A stretch of DNA of 64,000 nucleotides from Sulfurospirillum multivorans DSM 12446 (GCF_000568815.1 NZ_CP007201.1:2675654-2739653), one strand, 5' to 3'. Counted from the first letter of the stretch, positions 9,564 through 19,153 are shown. Notes: generated from the sequence alone by a model not told the origin. Program-made: numbers and translations.

Positions 9564-10037
9564 ATGCAACACTCTTTTGATCCTGTGTACAACAAACACT
9601 CAAACGTGCTGATTTTAGGCACGTTTCCCTCCGTTAAATCGCGTGAACAGCACTTCTTTTACGGCAACCCTCAAAACCGTTTTTGGAAGGTAATTTCCGC
9701 CATTACCAACGCACCGCTTCCCATCACCATCGAAGAAAAAAAAGCGATGCTCTTAGCTCATGGCATTGCCATTTGGGATGTCATTCAAAGCTGCGATATT
9801 ACAGGCTCCAGTGACAGCAGCATCACAAACGTGGTACCGATGGATTTTGCAAAGATTCTAAGGCACGCTTCCATCAAACAGATTTATGCCAACGGCGCAA
9901 CAGCTGAAAAACTCTACCAAAAGCACTGCGAAGCAACGACAGGAAGAGACATCATCAAACTCCCTTCCACCAGCCCTGCCAATGCCGCATGTTCTTTGGA
10001 AAAGCTGATCGAAGCGTGGAGTGTTATCTACACATAG
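9564..10037 (+). CDS. DNA-deoxyinosine (hypoxanthine) glycosylase, UDG superfamily
   Basis: 157 residues of the uracil-DNA-glycosylase superfamily, closest in motif content to family 6 hypoxanthine-DNA glycosylases. LILGTFPSVKSREQHFFYGN and NPQNRFW form the active-site region and LPSTSPANA the DNA-intercalating region. It would remove deaminated adenine from DNA, starting base-excision repair in the cytoplasm. The length fits the family. It stands alone between eptA and an EAL gene; a copy of the 12-mer palindrome lies 11 bases before its start. Confidence 0.85.
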   Translation: MQHSFDPVYNKHSNVLILGTFPSVKSREQHFFYGNPQNRFWKVISAITNAPLPITIEEKKAMLLAHGIAIWDVIQSCDITGSSDSSITNVVPMDFAKILRHASIKQIYANGATAEKLYQKHCEATTGRDIIKLPSTSPANAACSLEKLIEAWSVIYT

Positions 10038-10078
10038 CGTTGCCTTCTTTTTCATCATGCGCCCTCATAGCGCTGTGT

Positions 10079-10084
10079 TATAAT
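10079..10084 (+). promoter_or_regulatory. Candidate -10 box for the EAL gene
   Basis: TATAAT at 10079-10084 overlaps the ATG at 10083, which cannot then be the start codon if this is the promoter. This favours the GTG at 10113, which has AAGGGGG four bases upstream. No good -35 box is visible. Confidence 0.45.
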
Positions 10085-10112
10085 GTCTCTCATAGACCAA
10101 AAAGGGGGCTTT

Positions 10113-11300
10113 GTGGTTTCACAACTCATTCAAGACAGCGCTATTTACATCTATTTTCAACCGATCGTCTCCATTCGCAGTGCCAAGGTAATCGGTGTTG
10201 AAGCGCTGATGCGCGCGCACGATAAGCACAACGAACCGCTCTCACCTATTTTTGTATTTGACCAAGCCAAAAAAGAGCATCTCTCGTTTGAACTCGACAA
10301 ATACGCGCGAACCAAAGCGCTTGAAACCTTTAAACCACTGCTGGATGCTAACAAAGAGCTTTTGCTCTTTCTCAATTTTGAATCGCACCTGCTCGATAGC
10401 AAAATCAGCTTTGATGACTTCGCCTTCTGCTCACTCGCCAATGATTTTGGTATTCCGCCCTCGCACATCGTCATTGAGATCAAAGAGTATCAGATCGAAG
10501 ACACAGAGCGTCTCAAACAGTTCTGCGACTTCTACAAAGATCGGGGATTTTTAATCGCTCTGGATGATTTTGGTGCGGGCAATGCCAATTTTGATCGCAT
10601 CTCCACCGTACGTCCGCATATCGTTAAAGTCGATCGATCGCTTGTGTTTAATGTGCATCTCAATTTCATTCACAAAGAGATTTTAAAATCCATCGCCAAT
10701 ATGTGCTTTAACATCGGCGCACTCGTACTGGCTGAAGGGGTGGAAGAGGAAGAGGAAATTTTGCGCTCTTTAAAACTCGACATCGATCTTTTTCAAGGGT
10801 TCTGGTTTGCAAGACCCAGTGCAACAATATTTGATAAAGCGCTTGTGGATGAAAAAATTACCCACATTGGAGCAAGACATACTCAAAATGTCAAATCTTC
10901 CATGCAACGCAAAGAGATCTTAATCGAGAGTGCCAAAGCCTACACACACGCGATTATCGAAACAATTACACAAAAACATCAACCTGATCTGTTCGCGTTT
11001 CTAAAAGAGTTTGAGATCATCGAAGCGATCTACTGCATCGATGCCCAAACAGGCATTCAAGAGGGCAATACGATCATCAGCGCGGACACCAACGAGTTTT
11101 TCCAACCCGCACGAAATGGCGACAACCACGCACTTAAAGAGTATTTTTACATCACGAAAGAGTCCAAACGAGGCAATTACCTCAGCCAAAAGTACATCTC
11201 TAGGGCTTCGGGTCGCATGTGCCGCACCTTCGCTCAAAAATTTGCGCATGAAGGCAAAGAGAGCATTTTATGTCTCGATCTTAAAGTGCAAACGCTTTAA
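10113..11300 (+). CDS. EAL-domain protein (candidate c-di-GMP phosphodiesterase)
   Basis: About 395 residues. An EAL domain fills the first 240: VEALMR, the asparagine in NFESHLLD, DDFGAGNAN, the lysine in VKVDRS, and EGVEEEEE are all present, so hydrolysis of c-di-GMP is plausible. The C-terminal 150 residues resemble a PDC/Cache-like sensor fold (IYCIDAQTGIQ, YFYITKESKRG) but with no membrane segment, so it would act in the cytoplasm. GTG at 10113 is preferred for its strong ribosome site. The neighbouring kinases are convergent. Confidence 0.8.
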   Translation: MVSQLIQDSAIYIYFQPIVSIRSAKVIGVEALMRAHDKHNEPLSPIFVFDQAKKEHLSFELDKYARTKALETFKPLLDANKELLLFLNFESHLLDSKISFDDFAFCSLANDFGIPPSHIVIEIKEYQIEDTERLKQFCDFYKDRGFLIALDDFGAGNANFDRISTVRPHIVKVDRSLVFNVHLNFIHKEILKSIANMCFNIGALVLAEGVEEEEEILRSLKLDIDLFQGFWFARPSATIFDKALVDEKITHIGARHTQNVKSSMQRKEILIESAKAYTHAIIETITQKHQPDLFAFLKEFEIIEAIYCIDAQTGIQEGNTIISADTNEFFQPARNGDNHALKEYFYITKESKRGNYLSQKYISRASGRMCRTFAQKFAHEGKESILCLDLKVQTL

Positions 11301-12826
11301 GATCGTGGGAATGCCACAATAAACCTAGCGCCAATCGTGCGCTCTTCGTGGGTGATATTTTCAACTCGGATGCTACCTCCAAAGCTCTCGTTCAAGATCA
11401 TTGAGCAGATGTAAAGCCCGATGCCACTGCCTTGCATCTTCCCTTTGGTGCTAAAATAAGGCTCAAAAATGCGCTCCAATAAGCTCTCCTCAATGCCACC
11501 TGCGTTATCTTCCACACACAAATGCACCCCCTCTTCATTGCTCCATGCCACAAGGCAGATCTGTTTGGGCTCAATTTCCTTGGTGCTAAACGCATCTTTG
11601 GCATTGCTTAAAAGGTTGAGGATGACTTGCTGTAACTCATTGGCTAAGCCATAAACCTCCACCGTTTCATCAATGTTGAAGGAGAGGGCAATGCCTTCAT
11701 TGCGCAGTTGTATGGCGGTAATATTGGTTGCATAGCGCACCGCTTCGTGCAGCTTAAATGCTTTTTTCTCTTTATTTGGTTTGTAAAAATCCATAAAATC
11801 GTTGATGGTACTGCTCATCTGCTCGGTCAGTGACTCAATCGTATCAAACGCGCTGTGAAATTTTTCATCGCTTAAAGCGCCTAAGGCATATTTGCATCTA
11901 AGATCGAACGTTGTGAGATTGAGCACATTGAGCGGTTGGCGCCACTGGTGGGCGATGTGTCCGATGATTTCGCCCATGGCGGCGAGCTTGTGTTGCTGTA
12001 CCAGCATCGCCTCTTGTACTTTTTGCACGCGCCTTGATTCCACCATCTCGGTCACATCAAAAACCGTCATGATTTTATAAGGACCTCCAACGATATGCTC
12101 CAAAAGCCCTTCGGTCGCATAAACGTCGATGCGCTTGCCGCCTTTTCGTACTAACTCCATTTCTCCATCGTGCGCCGCTTCACAGTGAGAGAGAAAAGCA
12201 TTGTGATGAAGCTCTGATTCATCACGTAATGCCTCAGGAACAAGCAGATGAAAATGTCTGCCAATCAACTCTGCATCGTTGTAGCCGTAAAGTTTCGCAA
12301 ACGCAGGATTAAGTGCCACAAAACGCCCCTCTTGGTCTAACAAAGCGATGCCAAGATTGGCGGTTGCGAAGATCTGCTCGTAAAAAGCTTCACTCTCTTT
12401 CTGATCACCCTCTTCGTGAAAAAGGAGGCTATGAGCACACGAAAGATCGGCGTCACGTTCCTCCAAAGCAGGCGTAGCAATAGGCCAAAGGAAGACGATA
12501 TAGCCTTGTTTGCAACCCTCTTCAAGCAGGGGATTGGCTCTGACAGACACATCGATCCATCTGCCATCTTTGGTTAAAAAAACCTCTTCGCCCACATAGG
12601 TTTTATCTTGCAAAAACGCTTTGTAGATGGGGCATTGTAAAAGCCCTTTTTTTTCGTGATGTGCGTGAAAGATAAAATGGCCAATTTTGCCTAAAAGTTC
12701 CTCTTCACTGTAACCTAAAATCGTTTGAGCTGCGGGGTTAAAATGGGTGATTTTGCCATCACTATCAAAGGCGTAAAGCCCTTCACTCATCGAGTCATAA
12801 AACTGTTTTAAAAACTTATGGGACAT
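11297..12826 (-). CDS. Soluble PAS-PAS sensor histidine kinase
   Basis: 509 residues without membrane segments: PAS near 8-115 (FNPAAQTILGYSEEELLG), PAS near 140-260 (FVALNPAFAKLYGYNDAELIG), a HisKA box (IGHIAHQWRQPLNVLNL) and an HATPase domain with NLLSNAKDAF and GSGIGLYI. The HQWRQPL form of the H-box is common in Campylobacterota. It overlaps the upstream kinase gene by 11 bases and is the last gene of a four-gene operon with a receiver protein and a CZB chemoreceptor, suggesting an intracellular redox or metal-sensing pathway. The ligand is unknown. Confidence 0.9.
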   Translation of the reverse strand: MSHKFLKQFYDSMSEGLYAFDSDGKITHFNPAAQTILGYSEEELLGKIGHFIFHAHHEKKGLLQCPIYKAFLQDKTYVGEEVFLTKDGRWIDVSVRANPLLEEGCKQGYIVFLWPIATPALEERDADLSCAHSLLFHEEGDQKESEAFYEQIFATANLGIALLDQEGRFVALNPAFAKLYGYNDAELIGRHFHLLVPEALRDESELHHNAFLSHCEAAHDGEMELVRKGGKRIDVYATEGLLEHIVGGPYKIMTVFDVTEMVESRRVQKVQEAMLVQQHKLAAMGEIIGHIAHQWRQPLNVLNLTTFDLRCKYALGALSDEKFHSAFDTIESLTEQMSSTINDFMDFYKPNKEKKAFKLHEAVRYATNITAIQLRNEGIALSFNIDETVEVYGLANELQQVILNLLSNAKDAFSTKEIEPKQICLVAWSNEEGVHLCVEDNAGGIEESLLERIFEPYFSTKGKMQGSGIGLYICSMILNESFGGSIRVENITHEERTIGARFIVAFPRS

Positions 12827-14507
12827 GGATAGACTCCTTTGCTAAAGGAAGGCGTACCTCAAAAACGGCGCCATCGTTTTCATTGTACGCGATGATTTCA
12901 CCCTCGTGTTGCGTAATGATTTGCTGCGCGATATTGAGCCCAATGCCAATGCCAGAGCTCTCTTTCGTACTCTCAAATGGCTCAAAAATACGCGGTAAAA
13001 TCGCAGCATCAATGCCTCCAGCGTTATCACAAAAACGCACCACAACCGTTTGATCTTCTTTAAAAATCTTTACATGTAAAGTGCGTTTTTCAAACGACTC
13101 GATCTTGACAAGCTCATCTAACGCATTGTTTAAAATGATCACAAACACCTGCTCGATGCGCTGTTTTTGAACGTTACATGTAAAGTGGTATTCACTTTTA
13201 GAAAGGCTTAGATCAAAGATTTTATCATTCATAGAAATAGCAACAATTTGCTTTGAACGGTTGTACGAAAGGGCTAAAGAAGCGCATAAAAGTTCAAACA
13301 GATTGACCTTCTCTTTTTGTTCACGACTCTTTTGCGATGCCTCACGCATCGTCTCGATAATGCTTTCTATTCGCTCAATGCCCTCTTGAATGGATTTGCT
13401 ATCTTTGAGCATCAGATTTTTACGAGAAGAATCCGGCAGCGCCGCCATAATGTCTTCCACCAGCATCTCAAAATTGCCTTTGACATACGTCAGTGGCGTG
13501 TTGATCTCATGCGTAATGCCCGCTGCCATTTGACCAATGGCGCTAAATTTGGCATTGCGTACCATCTCTTCTTGGTAGATTGCTTGAATTTTAAGATTTT
13601 TATCCAGCTCTTCACGAATACGATTTTGCAGGTAGATTTCTTGTTTTTCCGCTTCGGTCATATCGATGAAAACACCCACAAACCCGTCAAAAATACCATT
13701 GCGCATCATCCGTTTTTTTTGGATTTCCAACGTTACTTCTTGGTTGGTAAGGGGTGCGATGGTCGTGGTTTTATAGACGTGAAGGTTACATGTAAGCATC
13801 TCTTGGTCTTTTTTAGAGAGCCTCTTAGCGATCTCGGCAGGGTAGAGATCAAACACCGTTTTGCCCAGAACATCCTCTTTTTTCAAACCAAAATAGGCAC
13901 AATACGCCCGACTGCATCCGATGTAGCGAAAGTGGCGATCTTTAATAAAAACAGGCACAGGAATAATGTCCAAAATCGTTTCGATGTCGCGTAATTGCTT
14001 TTGGTATTTGAGGTTGAGCTTTGCAATGGTATTGCGTGATTTGACGCGTAAATTAATATCTCGAATGCTCCAAATACTGTAGCTTTCTTCTGTATCGACA
14101 AAGCGCCTGCCATAAAGTTCCGCCCAGAAACTTTGACGGTTTTTGGTGCGCAAACGATACTCAAGGCTTGAGATACTTTCAAAATTTCCCTCATGAAGGT
14201 ACTCTCTCCACCATTTCTCATAACGCTTAGGCGTTGTAAAGAGTTTTTTAACGTACAAGCCCAGTATCTCGTCGCGCCCATAGCCCAAAAGCTTGCTAAA
14301 GGTCTCATTCACTTCAATAATACATTGGTGTGCGTCTAAAACCATATAGGTAAGATCGGAATTGTCAAAGAAGAGTTTGGCTTTACTCGCTAAGCGCTCT
14401 AGCTCTTTTTTTTCAGCAATGGCGCACTCTAAAATGCGCCTGTTTTGGCTTTTAAGAACGGTAATTTCTTGCTCAAGATCGCGGATCTTAGAGAGTAAAT
14501 CTTTCAT
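12816..14507 (-). CDS. Soluble PAS-PAS sensor histidine kinase
   Basis: 563 residues: N-terminal coiled coil (1-40), PAS near 45-155, PAS near 170-290 (VPVFIKDRHFRYIGCSRAYC), a linker helix, a HisKA box (GITHEINTPLTYVKG) and an HATPase domain with NNALDELV and GIGIGLNIAQQI. No membrane segments. It follows the receiver gene by eight bases and overlaps the next kinase by 11 bases. Two kinases with one stand-alone receiver imply that both feed the same response regulator, or that one acts as its phosphatase. Two palindrome copies (13070, 13174) lie within the coding region. Confidence 0.9.
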   Translation of the reverse strand: MKDLLSKIRDLEQEITVLKSQNRRILECAIAEKKELERLASKAKLFFDNSDLTYMVLDAHQCIIEVNETFSKLLGYGRDEILGLYVKKLFTTPKRYEKWWREYLHEGNFESISSLEYRLRTKNRQSFWAELYGRRFVDTEESYSIWSIRDINLRVKSRNTIAKLNLKYQKQLRDIETILDIIPVPVFIKDRHFRYIGCSRAYCAYFGLKKEDVLGKTVFDLYPAEIAKRLSKKDQEMLTCNLHVYKTTTIAPLTNQEVTLEIQKKRMMRNGIFDGFVGVFIDMTEAEKQEIYLQNRIREELDKNLKIQAIYQEEMVRNAKFSAIGQMAAGITHEINTPLTYVKGNFEMLVEDIMAALPDSSRKNLMLKDSKSIQEGIERIESIIETMREASQKSREQKEKVNLFELLCASLALSYNRSKQIVAISMNDKIFDLSLSKSEYHFTCNVQKQRIEQVFVIILNNALDELVKIESFEKRTLHVKIFKEDQTVVVRFCDNAGGIDAAILPRIFEPFESTKESSGIGIGLNIAQQIITQHEGEIIAYNENDGAVFEVRLPLAKESIHVP

Positions 14508-14515
14508 ACAAGACG

Positions 14516-14884
14516 CTACTGAACCAGTTCGTAAATCTTCTCTTCTAAGGCTTTCATTGAGGAAAATGGTTTCATAATGTAGTGGGTTGCCCCTTCGCGG
14601 TGCGATTTGAGCACTTTATCAAGCGTGGAGTACGCTGTCATCATGATGATTTTAAGCTCTGGTGCTTTTTCATGCAAACTTTTAAGCACATCCAACCCAT
14701 TCATCTGTGGCATCATAATGTCTAAAAGCACCACATCGTAGCTTTTATCGATGCGAGAAATTGCATTATGCGGGTTGGAAAAGGTCGTGACCGCAAAACC
14801 TTGCGTTCGACTCAAATACTTTTCGATCATATCCAAGATCTCTTGCTCATCATCAATGACCGCTACTTTAATCGTTTTTTTCAT
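14516..14884 (-). CDS. Stand-alone receiver domain (CheY-like)
   Basis: 122 residues, a single receiver domain without an output domain. Acidic residues D11/D12, phosphoacceptor D55 (VVLLDIMMP) and K near 105 (IMKPFSS) are present. It is encoded three bases after the chemoreceptor and eight before the first PAS kinase. It could signal to the flagellar motor like CheY or relay phosphate between the kinases; the sequence does not decide. Confidence 0.9.
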   Translation of the reverse strand: MKKTIKVAVIDDEQEILDMIEKYLSRTQGFAVTTFSNPHNAISRIDKSYDVVLLDIMMPQMNGLDVLKSLHEKAPELKIIMMTAYSTLDKVLKSHREGATHYIMKPFSSMKALEEKIYELVQ

Positions 14885-14887
14885 TCA

Positions 14888-16210
14888 TTATCCCCTCACC
14901 TGTTTGTCAAAAAGATGCTCTTTGGCTTCGAGCATCAACGTTTTTGCTTTTTCATCGACCATCGCGTCCAGTGTCGTAAAAACAGTTCCACTCGCACTTT
15001 CGATCTCTTTGACCATTGCTTCAATTTCAGCTTTTGAACAGATCGCTTTCTCGCCGCCACACTCTTTGGCTAAACGATTGGCTAATTCATGCACTTTTGC
15101 ATGCGGGTTTTCCAGTTTTCCAAACGAAGCTGTTTTGACAAATTCCTCTTTGCCGATTCCCTGTTCATACCAATGCCCCAAACGGCACTCGTGATGTGTG
15201 GTGGCTTTAAAGTCAGTGTGTTCACCAAACAGAAGTGCATAGAGATTGTTTTTATAGATCACATGGTCGATTTTCGCGAGCGATGCGAAGATTTTATCGC
15301 TCAGATGACTCACTTCAAACATCGATCTCGTCGCATTTTTCTCAAAAGAGATGATCTTGATTTTAAGTGCGTCGGTCTGCTCTTTGGTGGTACGCGCAAT
15401 CACGCTCACCTCTTCGGTACTATGCTCAGAGTGCGAAGACTCTTGTTGCATCGTTTGAACGACCATTGCGATCTCTTTGGTCGCTTTTTGCGTACGTTCA
15501 GCTAAGTTTCGCACCTCATCGGCAACGACAGCAAACCCACGCCCATGTTCACCTGCGCGCGCGGCTTCGATGGCGGCATTGAGCGCTAAAAGGTTGGTCT
15601 GATCGGCAATATCTTCGATGAGTTGCACCACACCAGAGATCTCTTTGCTTCGGGTTAAAAGCGACTTTGCATTGCTGAGCACATCACTCATCAATAGACT
15701 TAGTTTATCCATGGCGGTGGAAGAATCATTGGCAAGGTTGAGTCCTTCGCGTGATTCTTGAGAGATTTGAGCTGACTCTGTTTTCATCACTTTTAGGTCA
15801 TCCAAAATTTCAGAAAAGGTCGTTTGAGAGTTTTTAAGCGCTCCTGCAATGGAGTTTTGATGCAGGCTTAAGATGTTGCTGTCTTTGGCGTTGCGAACAT
15901 CGGTTTTGATGATGCTATACGCGACAAGTTCAGGGCTTAAACGTTTGGAAAGAACTGATCCTTGGCAACCATCCATGCTGACATGTTCCATCGATTCGTT
16001 CAAAAGTGAGGCTAATTTAGCAGGCTCTTTGATCGTTATTTTGGCAAGGTCGTTTTGCATCACGATCTTTTTAGCGCTATCAATCACAACGATCATCTCT
16101 TCTTGCGAGAATTGAGAAAGTGCGAGAAGACGCTCATTTTCTGCTTTCAACTGTGCAACTTCATTTCGCAAAATCGCAAGTTCTTCAGGCTCTTTTTTCT
16201 TAAAAAACAT
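14888..16210 (-). CDS. Cytoplasmic methyl-accepting chemotaxis protein with C-terminal CZB domain
   Basis: About 440 residues and no membrane segment. A short N-terminal coiled coil and sensor-like part lead to the signalling tip ([30 protein letters not shown]). The C-terminus is a CZB zinc-binding domain whose core HHECRLGHW matches HxxxCxxLGxW. CZB receptors sense zinc, and through its cysteine oxidants such as hypochlorite, in the cytoplasm. ATG at 16210 is chosen because GGAG lies at good spacing; a GTG four codons earlier is open. It heads an operon with a receiver and two PAS kinases. Confidence 0.9.
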   Translation of the reverse strand: MFFKKKEPEELAILRNEVAQLKAENERLLALSQFSQEEMIVVIDSAKKIVMQNDLAKITIKEPAKLASLLNESMEHVSMDGCQGSVLSKRLSPELVAYSIIKTDVRNAKDSNILSLHQNSIAGALKNSQTTFSEILDDLKVMKTESAQISQESREGLNLANDSSTAMDKLSLLMSDVLSNAKSLLTRSKEISGVVQLIEDIADQTNLLALNAAIEAARAGEHGRGFAVVADEVRNLAERTQKATKEIAMVVQTMQQESSHSEHSTEEVSVIARTTKEQTDALKIKIISFEKNATRSMFEVSHLSDKIFASLAKIDHVIYKNNLYALLFGEHTDFKATTHHECRLGHWYEQGIGKEEFVKTASFGKLENPHAKVHELANRLAKECGGEKAICSKAEIEAMVKEIESASGTVFTTLDAMVDEKAKTLMLEAKEHLFDKQVRG

Positions 16211-16324
16211 TAATGACTCCACTGAAAATTAGTTAAAGTATAGAATATAATTCTAACATTAATATTACGTTACATGTAAATAAAAATGATGCTATTTTAA
16301 CCTTTTTGTCACGCGGTGTTACAT

Positions 16325-16855
16325 TTAATGCAAACTCGTCACAGACGCATAGGCACACTCAATTTTTGACGCAATATCGCCTCCTTTTCTATCCATGAAA
16401 TCTATTTGTATTTTATAGATTAATTCGCCTTGAAGGTGAAACGCAAAGACCAAATAGCCTGCATACTTCTTTGCATCTTTGGTTTTTTTGCCAGGATCTA
16501 AAAGATCATTTTCATACAGTAAAACCGATAGCACAAGATCACTCTTTTCCTCTTCTTCTCCAAAACGTTTGACGATTTTCTCCTGAAGTGCTTCGGTATC
16601 GACATAGTTGAAAAGCTGCGTAGGTGTGTAACGAGATGGCTGGATGGAAAAGAGAAGATGAATGCGCTCCGTTTTCAACTGCTCTTTGAGCGCTTCAACA
16701 CGATCCGTGTGATAAATTTTTTCAAACACAACCACTTCTTGATGGCACGCTATTCGTTGTGCTGTAGCTTTTGGCTTGGTAATCTGCTTGTAGATAGCAG
16801 ATCCCAAAACCAAAACAAGCCCAAAGAGAATTAAATATGTACCTCTTTTAAGCAT
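16325..16855 (-). CDS. Membrane-anchored protein of unknown function
   Basis: 176 residues: one N-terminal hydrophobic segment (about 5-23) that could be an uncleaved signal anchor, then a polar domain facing the periplasm. No family is recognised. A basic, ER-rich middle part and YAGYLVFAFHLQGELIYKIQID near the C-terminus suggest a mixed alpha/beta fold. It lies seven bases after the NifX-like gene on the same strand and may be cotranscribed with it. Confidence 0.6.
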   Translation of the reverse strand: MLKRGTYLILFGLVLVLGSAIYKQITKPKATAQRIACHQEVVVFEKIYHTDRVEALKEQLKTERIHLLFSIQPSRYTPTQLFNYVDTEALQEKIVKRFGEEEEKSDLVLSVLLYENDLLDPGKKTKDAKKYAGYLVFAFHLQGELIYKIQIDFMDRKGGDIASKIECAYASVTSLH

Positions 16856-16861
16856 GAGAAA

Positions 16862-17362
16862 TTACGCGTGGGCATGAAAATGGTTGCACGTATGTGCCAA
16901 CCCTCTTTTAGAGAGAGCATTGTCATTTCCATGTTGATGGTTGTGCGCATGTTTGCCACAACAGTGGTGCTTTTTCCCGTGATGAGAAGCACCCTCTTCC
17001 TCACCGTGCTCGTGCTCTTCACCCAAAAGGTTCATGTAATTCACAACAGTGACCTCTTCAAGCAATCCCTCTTTGAATTTTTGAAGCACCTCTTCAAGCT
17101 CAACACGCCCAGCACCAGCAAAATAGATTTTAATGCCAGCACTTTGCAACGCATGAAATGGTTTCTCACCCAAATGGTTTGCGATGATGCTCTTAATGCC
17201 TAAGCCTTGAAGCCAACGCGCTACTTTCATACCACCTTCGGCTGCATTAGCGTGTGTGGTTATCGTCCCTGCATCATCAATGATAGAGAAAAACTTTGCT
17301 TTTCCAAAAAGAGGTGAAAGTACCCCTTTTTCTTTGTCCGTCTTAACTGCAACTGCGATCAT
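16862..17362 (-). CDS. NifX/NifB-like (dinitrogenase Fe-Mo cofactor family) protein with His-rich tail
   Basis: 166 residues. Residues 1-115 form the NifX/NafY-type domain (MIAVAVKTDKEKG, PLFGKAKFF, GIKSIIANHLGEKPFHALQ, GIKIYFAGAG). The last 50 are extremely histidine-rich with HHCCGKHAHNHQHG, a likely metal-binding tail. Such proteins carry iron-sulfur or metal clusters, and most genomes encode them without nitrogenase; none of the nif genes is in this window. It is divergent from a DUF134 gene, and a 10-bp inverted repeat at 17382-17419 lies right before it. Confidence 0.75.
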   Translation of the reverse strand: MIAVAVKTDKEKGVLSPLFGKAKFFSIIDDAGTITTHANAAEGGMKVARWLQGLGIKSIIANHLGEKPFHALQSAGIKIYFAGAGRVELEEVLQKFKEGLLEEVTVVNYMNLLGEEHEHGEEEGASHHGKKHHCCGKHAHNHQHGNDNALSKRGLAHTCNHFHAHA

Positions 17363-17381
17363 TTTAAACTCCTTATTTGGT

Positions 17382-17419
17382 CATATGTTCAGAATCATAG
17401 CACTTTAAATGAACATATG
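17382..17419. promoter_or_regulatory. Inverted repeat, candidate operator of the NifX-like gene
   Basis: CATATGTTCA and TGAACATATG are perfect inverted 10-mers separated by 18 bases, 20 bases upstream of the NifX-like start codon. The half-site resembles ArsR-type operators (ATATGAACATAT), but no ArsR gene is nearby; the divergent DUF134 protein is another candidate ligand. Confidence 0.6.
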
Positions 17420-17442
17420 TCAAGTATATTTCAAACAATCTA

Positions 17443-17451
17443 TGCTATGAT
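17443..17451 (+). promoter_or_regulatory. Extended -10 promoter element toward the DUF134 gene
   Basis: TGCTATGAT is an extended -10 pattern facing the DUF134 gene. It would give a leader of about 160 bases that contains structured repeat copy B. Confidence 0.4.
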
Positions 17452-17504
17452 ACTTTTACAATTAGACTTTTTGCACAACACATTTTGCAAAAAGAAAAAG
17501 CACC

Positions 17505-17600
17505 AAAGGTGCGTGGGCTCTCTGCCAAAGAGAACCCAGTGTTAACGTAGTCTTTGGAGCTTTGCTTTAAAGACGTGTAAAGCGTTCTGCAAGGACGCTA
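17505..17600 (+). repeat. Structured intergenic repeat, copy B
   Basis: Second member of the repeat family. Its first hairpin is GGGCTCTCT/AGAGAACCC (one mismatch), it lacks the short middle hairpin, and the terminal hairpin pairs TCTTTGG with TTAAAGA around AGCTTTGC. It ends in GACGTGTAA like copy A. It lies in the leader of the DUF134 gene. Confidence 0.6.
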
Positions 17601-17618
17601 TTTAAAAAAAGGAATGCA

Positions 17619-18203
17619 ATGCCTCGCCACAAATGCCGACGTGCTACTTCGTATCAACCGCTGATTACCCGTTTTATGCCCAAAGGTGGCGTACAGGAGG
17701 AGTCTGTTACGTTGATTCCTGAAGAGATAGAAGCACTGTATTTGATGGATTTGTTGGATTTGTATCAAGAAGCTGCTGCGGCTAAGATGGAAGTTTCCCG
17801 TCCAACTTTCGCGCGCATCATCAAAACCGCACGTCAAAAGGTCGCTTTAGCCCTTCTTTGCGGACATCAGTTGCACCTCGAAGTGAAGCGTGATCGTTAT
17901 GTGATTGCGTTTTGTTGCGATGAGAAAGAGCGCTATGAGAACCTTCATCCGAAGGGAAAATACCTCTTTATTTTTACCGTGCAAGATCAAAAAATTGAGC
18001 ACTTTCTCTGCTTGGAAAATCCAGCGCATGAAAAAGAGGTCAAGCCACCGCTCTGCCTCACCCCTCTTTTTCAAAAACACGGCGTGAACTTTTTTCTCAC
18101 TGCAACGTTAGGGCAAGGACTCAAAAATACCCTTGCGAGCGGAGGCATTCAGGTTATCTCCAAAGCGAGCATTTCAGAAGAGGAGATCCCTAAACTTTTT
18201 TGA
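17619..18203 (+). CDS. DUF134 HTH protein fused to a NifX-like domain
   Basis: 194 residues. The N-terminal half is a DUF134 domain: MPRHKCRR, PEEIEALYLMDLLDLYQEAAA and MEVSRPTFARIIKTARQKVA form a sigma-70-region-4-like helix-turn-helix. The C-terminal half has the pattern of the Fe-Mo cofactor-binding domain (TPLFQKHGVNFFL, LGQGLKNTLASGGIQVI). It is divergent from a NifX-like protein, and DUF134 genes are often found beside such proteins, so it is a likely regulator of that pair. It is convergent with uppP, one base apart. Confidence 0.8.
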   Translation: MPRHKCRRATSYQPLITRFMPKGGVQEESVTLIPEEIEALYLMDLLDLYQEAAAAKMEVSRPTFARIIKTARQKVALALLCGHQLHLEVKRDRYVIAFCCDEKERYENLHPKGKYLFIFTVQDQKIEHFLCLENPAHEKEVKPPLCLTPLFQKHGVNFFLTATLGQGLKNTLASGGIQVISKASISEEEIPKLF

Positions 18204-18204
18204 C

Positions 18205-18972
18205 CTAATAAAACGCCAACAACGCGACACCAAAAAGAATGCGGTAGATGCCAAAACTGACAAACGTAAAGGTTTCTAAGAATTTCAAAAAAAGTTTGAT
18301 GGTTGCGTACGCGACGAGGAAAGAGACCACAAATCCCACGGCTAAAACCGCAAAATTTGTATCGGTAAACAGCTCGCTTCGATGCTTCACAAGGTCATAC
18401 GCTGTCGTGGCGCACATCACAGGAAACGCGAGTAAAAACGAAAACTCAGCACTCGCTTTACGTGTCAAACCCACAAGCATCGCACCGATGATGGAAGCTC
18501 CTGCACGCGACGTGCCCGGAATCAGTGCAAAAACCTGCGCGATGCCGATCCAAAGGGCTTGTGTGTAACTCACCTTTTCCACATCATCGATAAAATGCTC
18601 TTTAGGCGTGTAAAACTTCTCCACCACCAAAAAGACGATGCCGCCGATGATGAACATTAGTGCGACGATCTCAACGCTAAACATCGCTTTGACCTGTTTG
18701 GCAAAAATAAATCCCACTAAACCAAGAGGCACAAATGCCACCGCAAGCTTCATCCACAGATCAATTTTTTTAGGAGAAAACTTCTCTTTGTAGTTCAAAA
18801 CCACCGCCAAAATCGCCGCAAACTGGATGATAACCTCATACGCTTTGACCATACTGTCTTGTTTAACACCCAGCCAATCCCCGACGATAATCATATGCCC
18901 CGTTGAAGAAACAGGTAAAAATTCGGTGAAACCCTCGACGATTCCCATAATGATTGATTGAAAAATATCCAC
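18205..18972 (-). CDS. uppP: Undecaprenyl-diphosphate phosphatase
   Basis: About 255 residues with eight membrane segments. Family motifs are present: [20 protein letters not shown] near the N-terminus and the [10 protein letters not shown] phosphatase motif near residue 160. It recycles the lipid carrier for peptidoglycan and surface polysaccharides at the inner membrane, and overexpression gives bacitracin resistance. GTG at 18972 is chosen because TAGGA lies six bases before it; that ribosome site is made by the edge of an imperfect palindrome copy (CTACATGTAA). Confidence 0.92.
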   Translation of the reverse strand: MDIFQSIIMGIVEGFTEFLPVSSTGHMIIVGDWLGVKQDSMVKAYEVIIQFAAILAVVLNYKEKFSPKKIDLWMKLAVAFVPLGLVGFIFAKQVKAMFSVEIVALMFIIGGIVFLVVEKFYTPKEHFIDDVEKVSYTQALWIGIAQVFALIPGTSRAGASIIGAMLVGLTRKASAEFSFLLAFPVMCATTAYDLVKHRSELFTDTNFAVLAVGFVVSFLVAYATIKLFLKFLETFTFVSFGIYRILFGVALLAFY

Positions 18973-19138
18973 AAAAATTCCTACATGTAAAATAAGAATG
19001 GATTGTAACATAAGCCATGTTAGAGTTTTAAAAAACCTTTACATGTAAGATGAAACGGAGAAATTTCCTCCTAATTTGGTAAAAGATATTTTACCTCTTT
19101 TTAATGTTAAGCAGATTACAATACTTTAAACGCTGTTG

Positions 19139-19153
19139 GTCTAAGGCTTAGAC
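19139..19153. promoter_or_regulatory. Short perfect palindrome upstream of the dehydratase-like pair
   Basis: GTCTAAG-G-CTTAGAC is a 7-bp perfect inverted repeat about 85 bases before the start codon. The region also holds two palindrome copies (19039 and 19193). It could be an operator; no regulator gene is adjacent. Confidence 0.4.

Noticed and set aside
16862-18203. Evidence for nitrogen fixation
   Set aside because: NifX-like domains occur widely without nitrogenase; no nifHDK, nifB or nifEN gene is present here.
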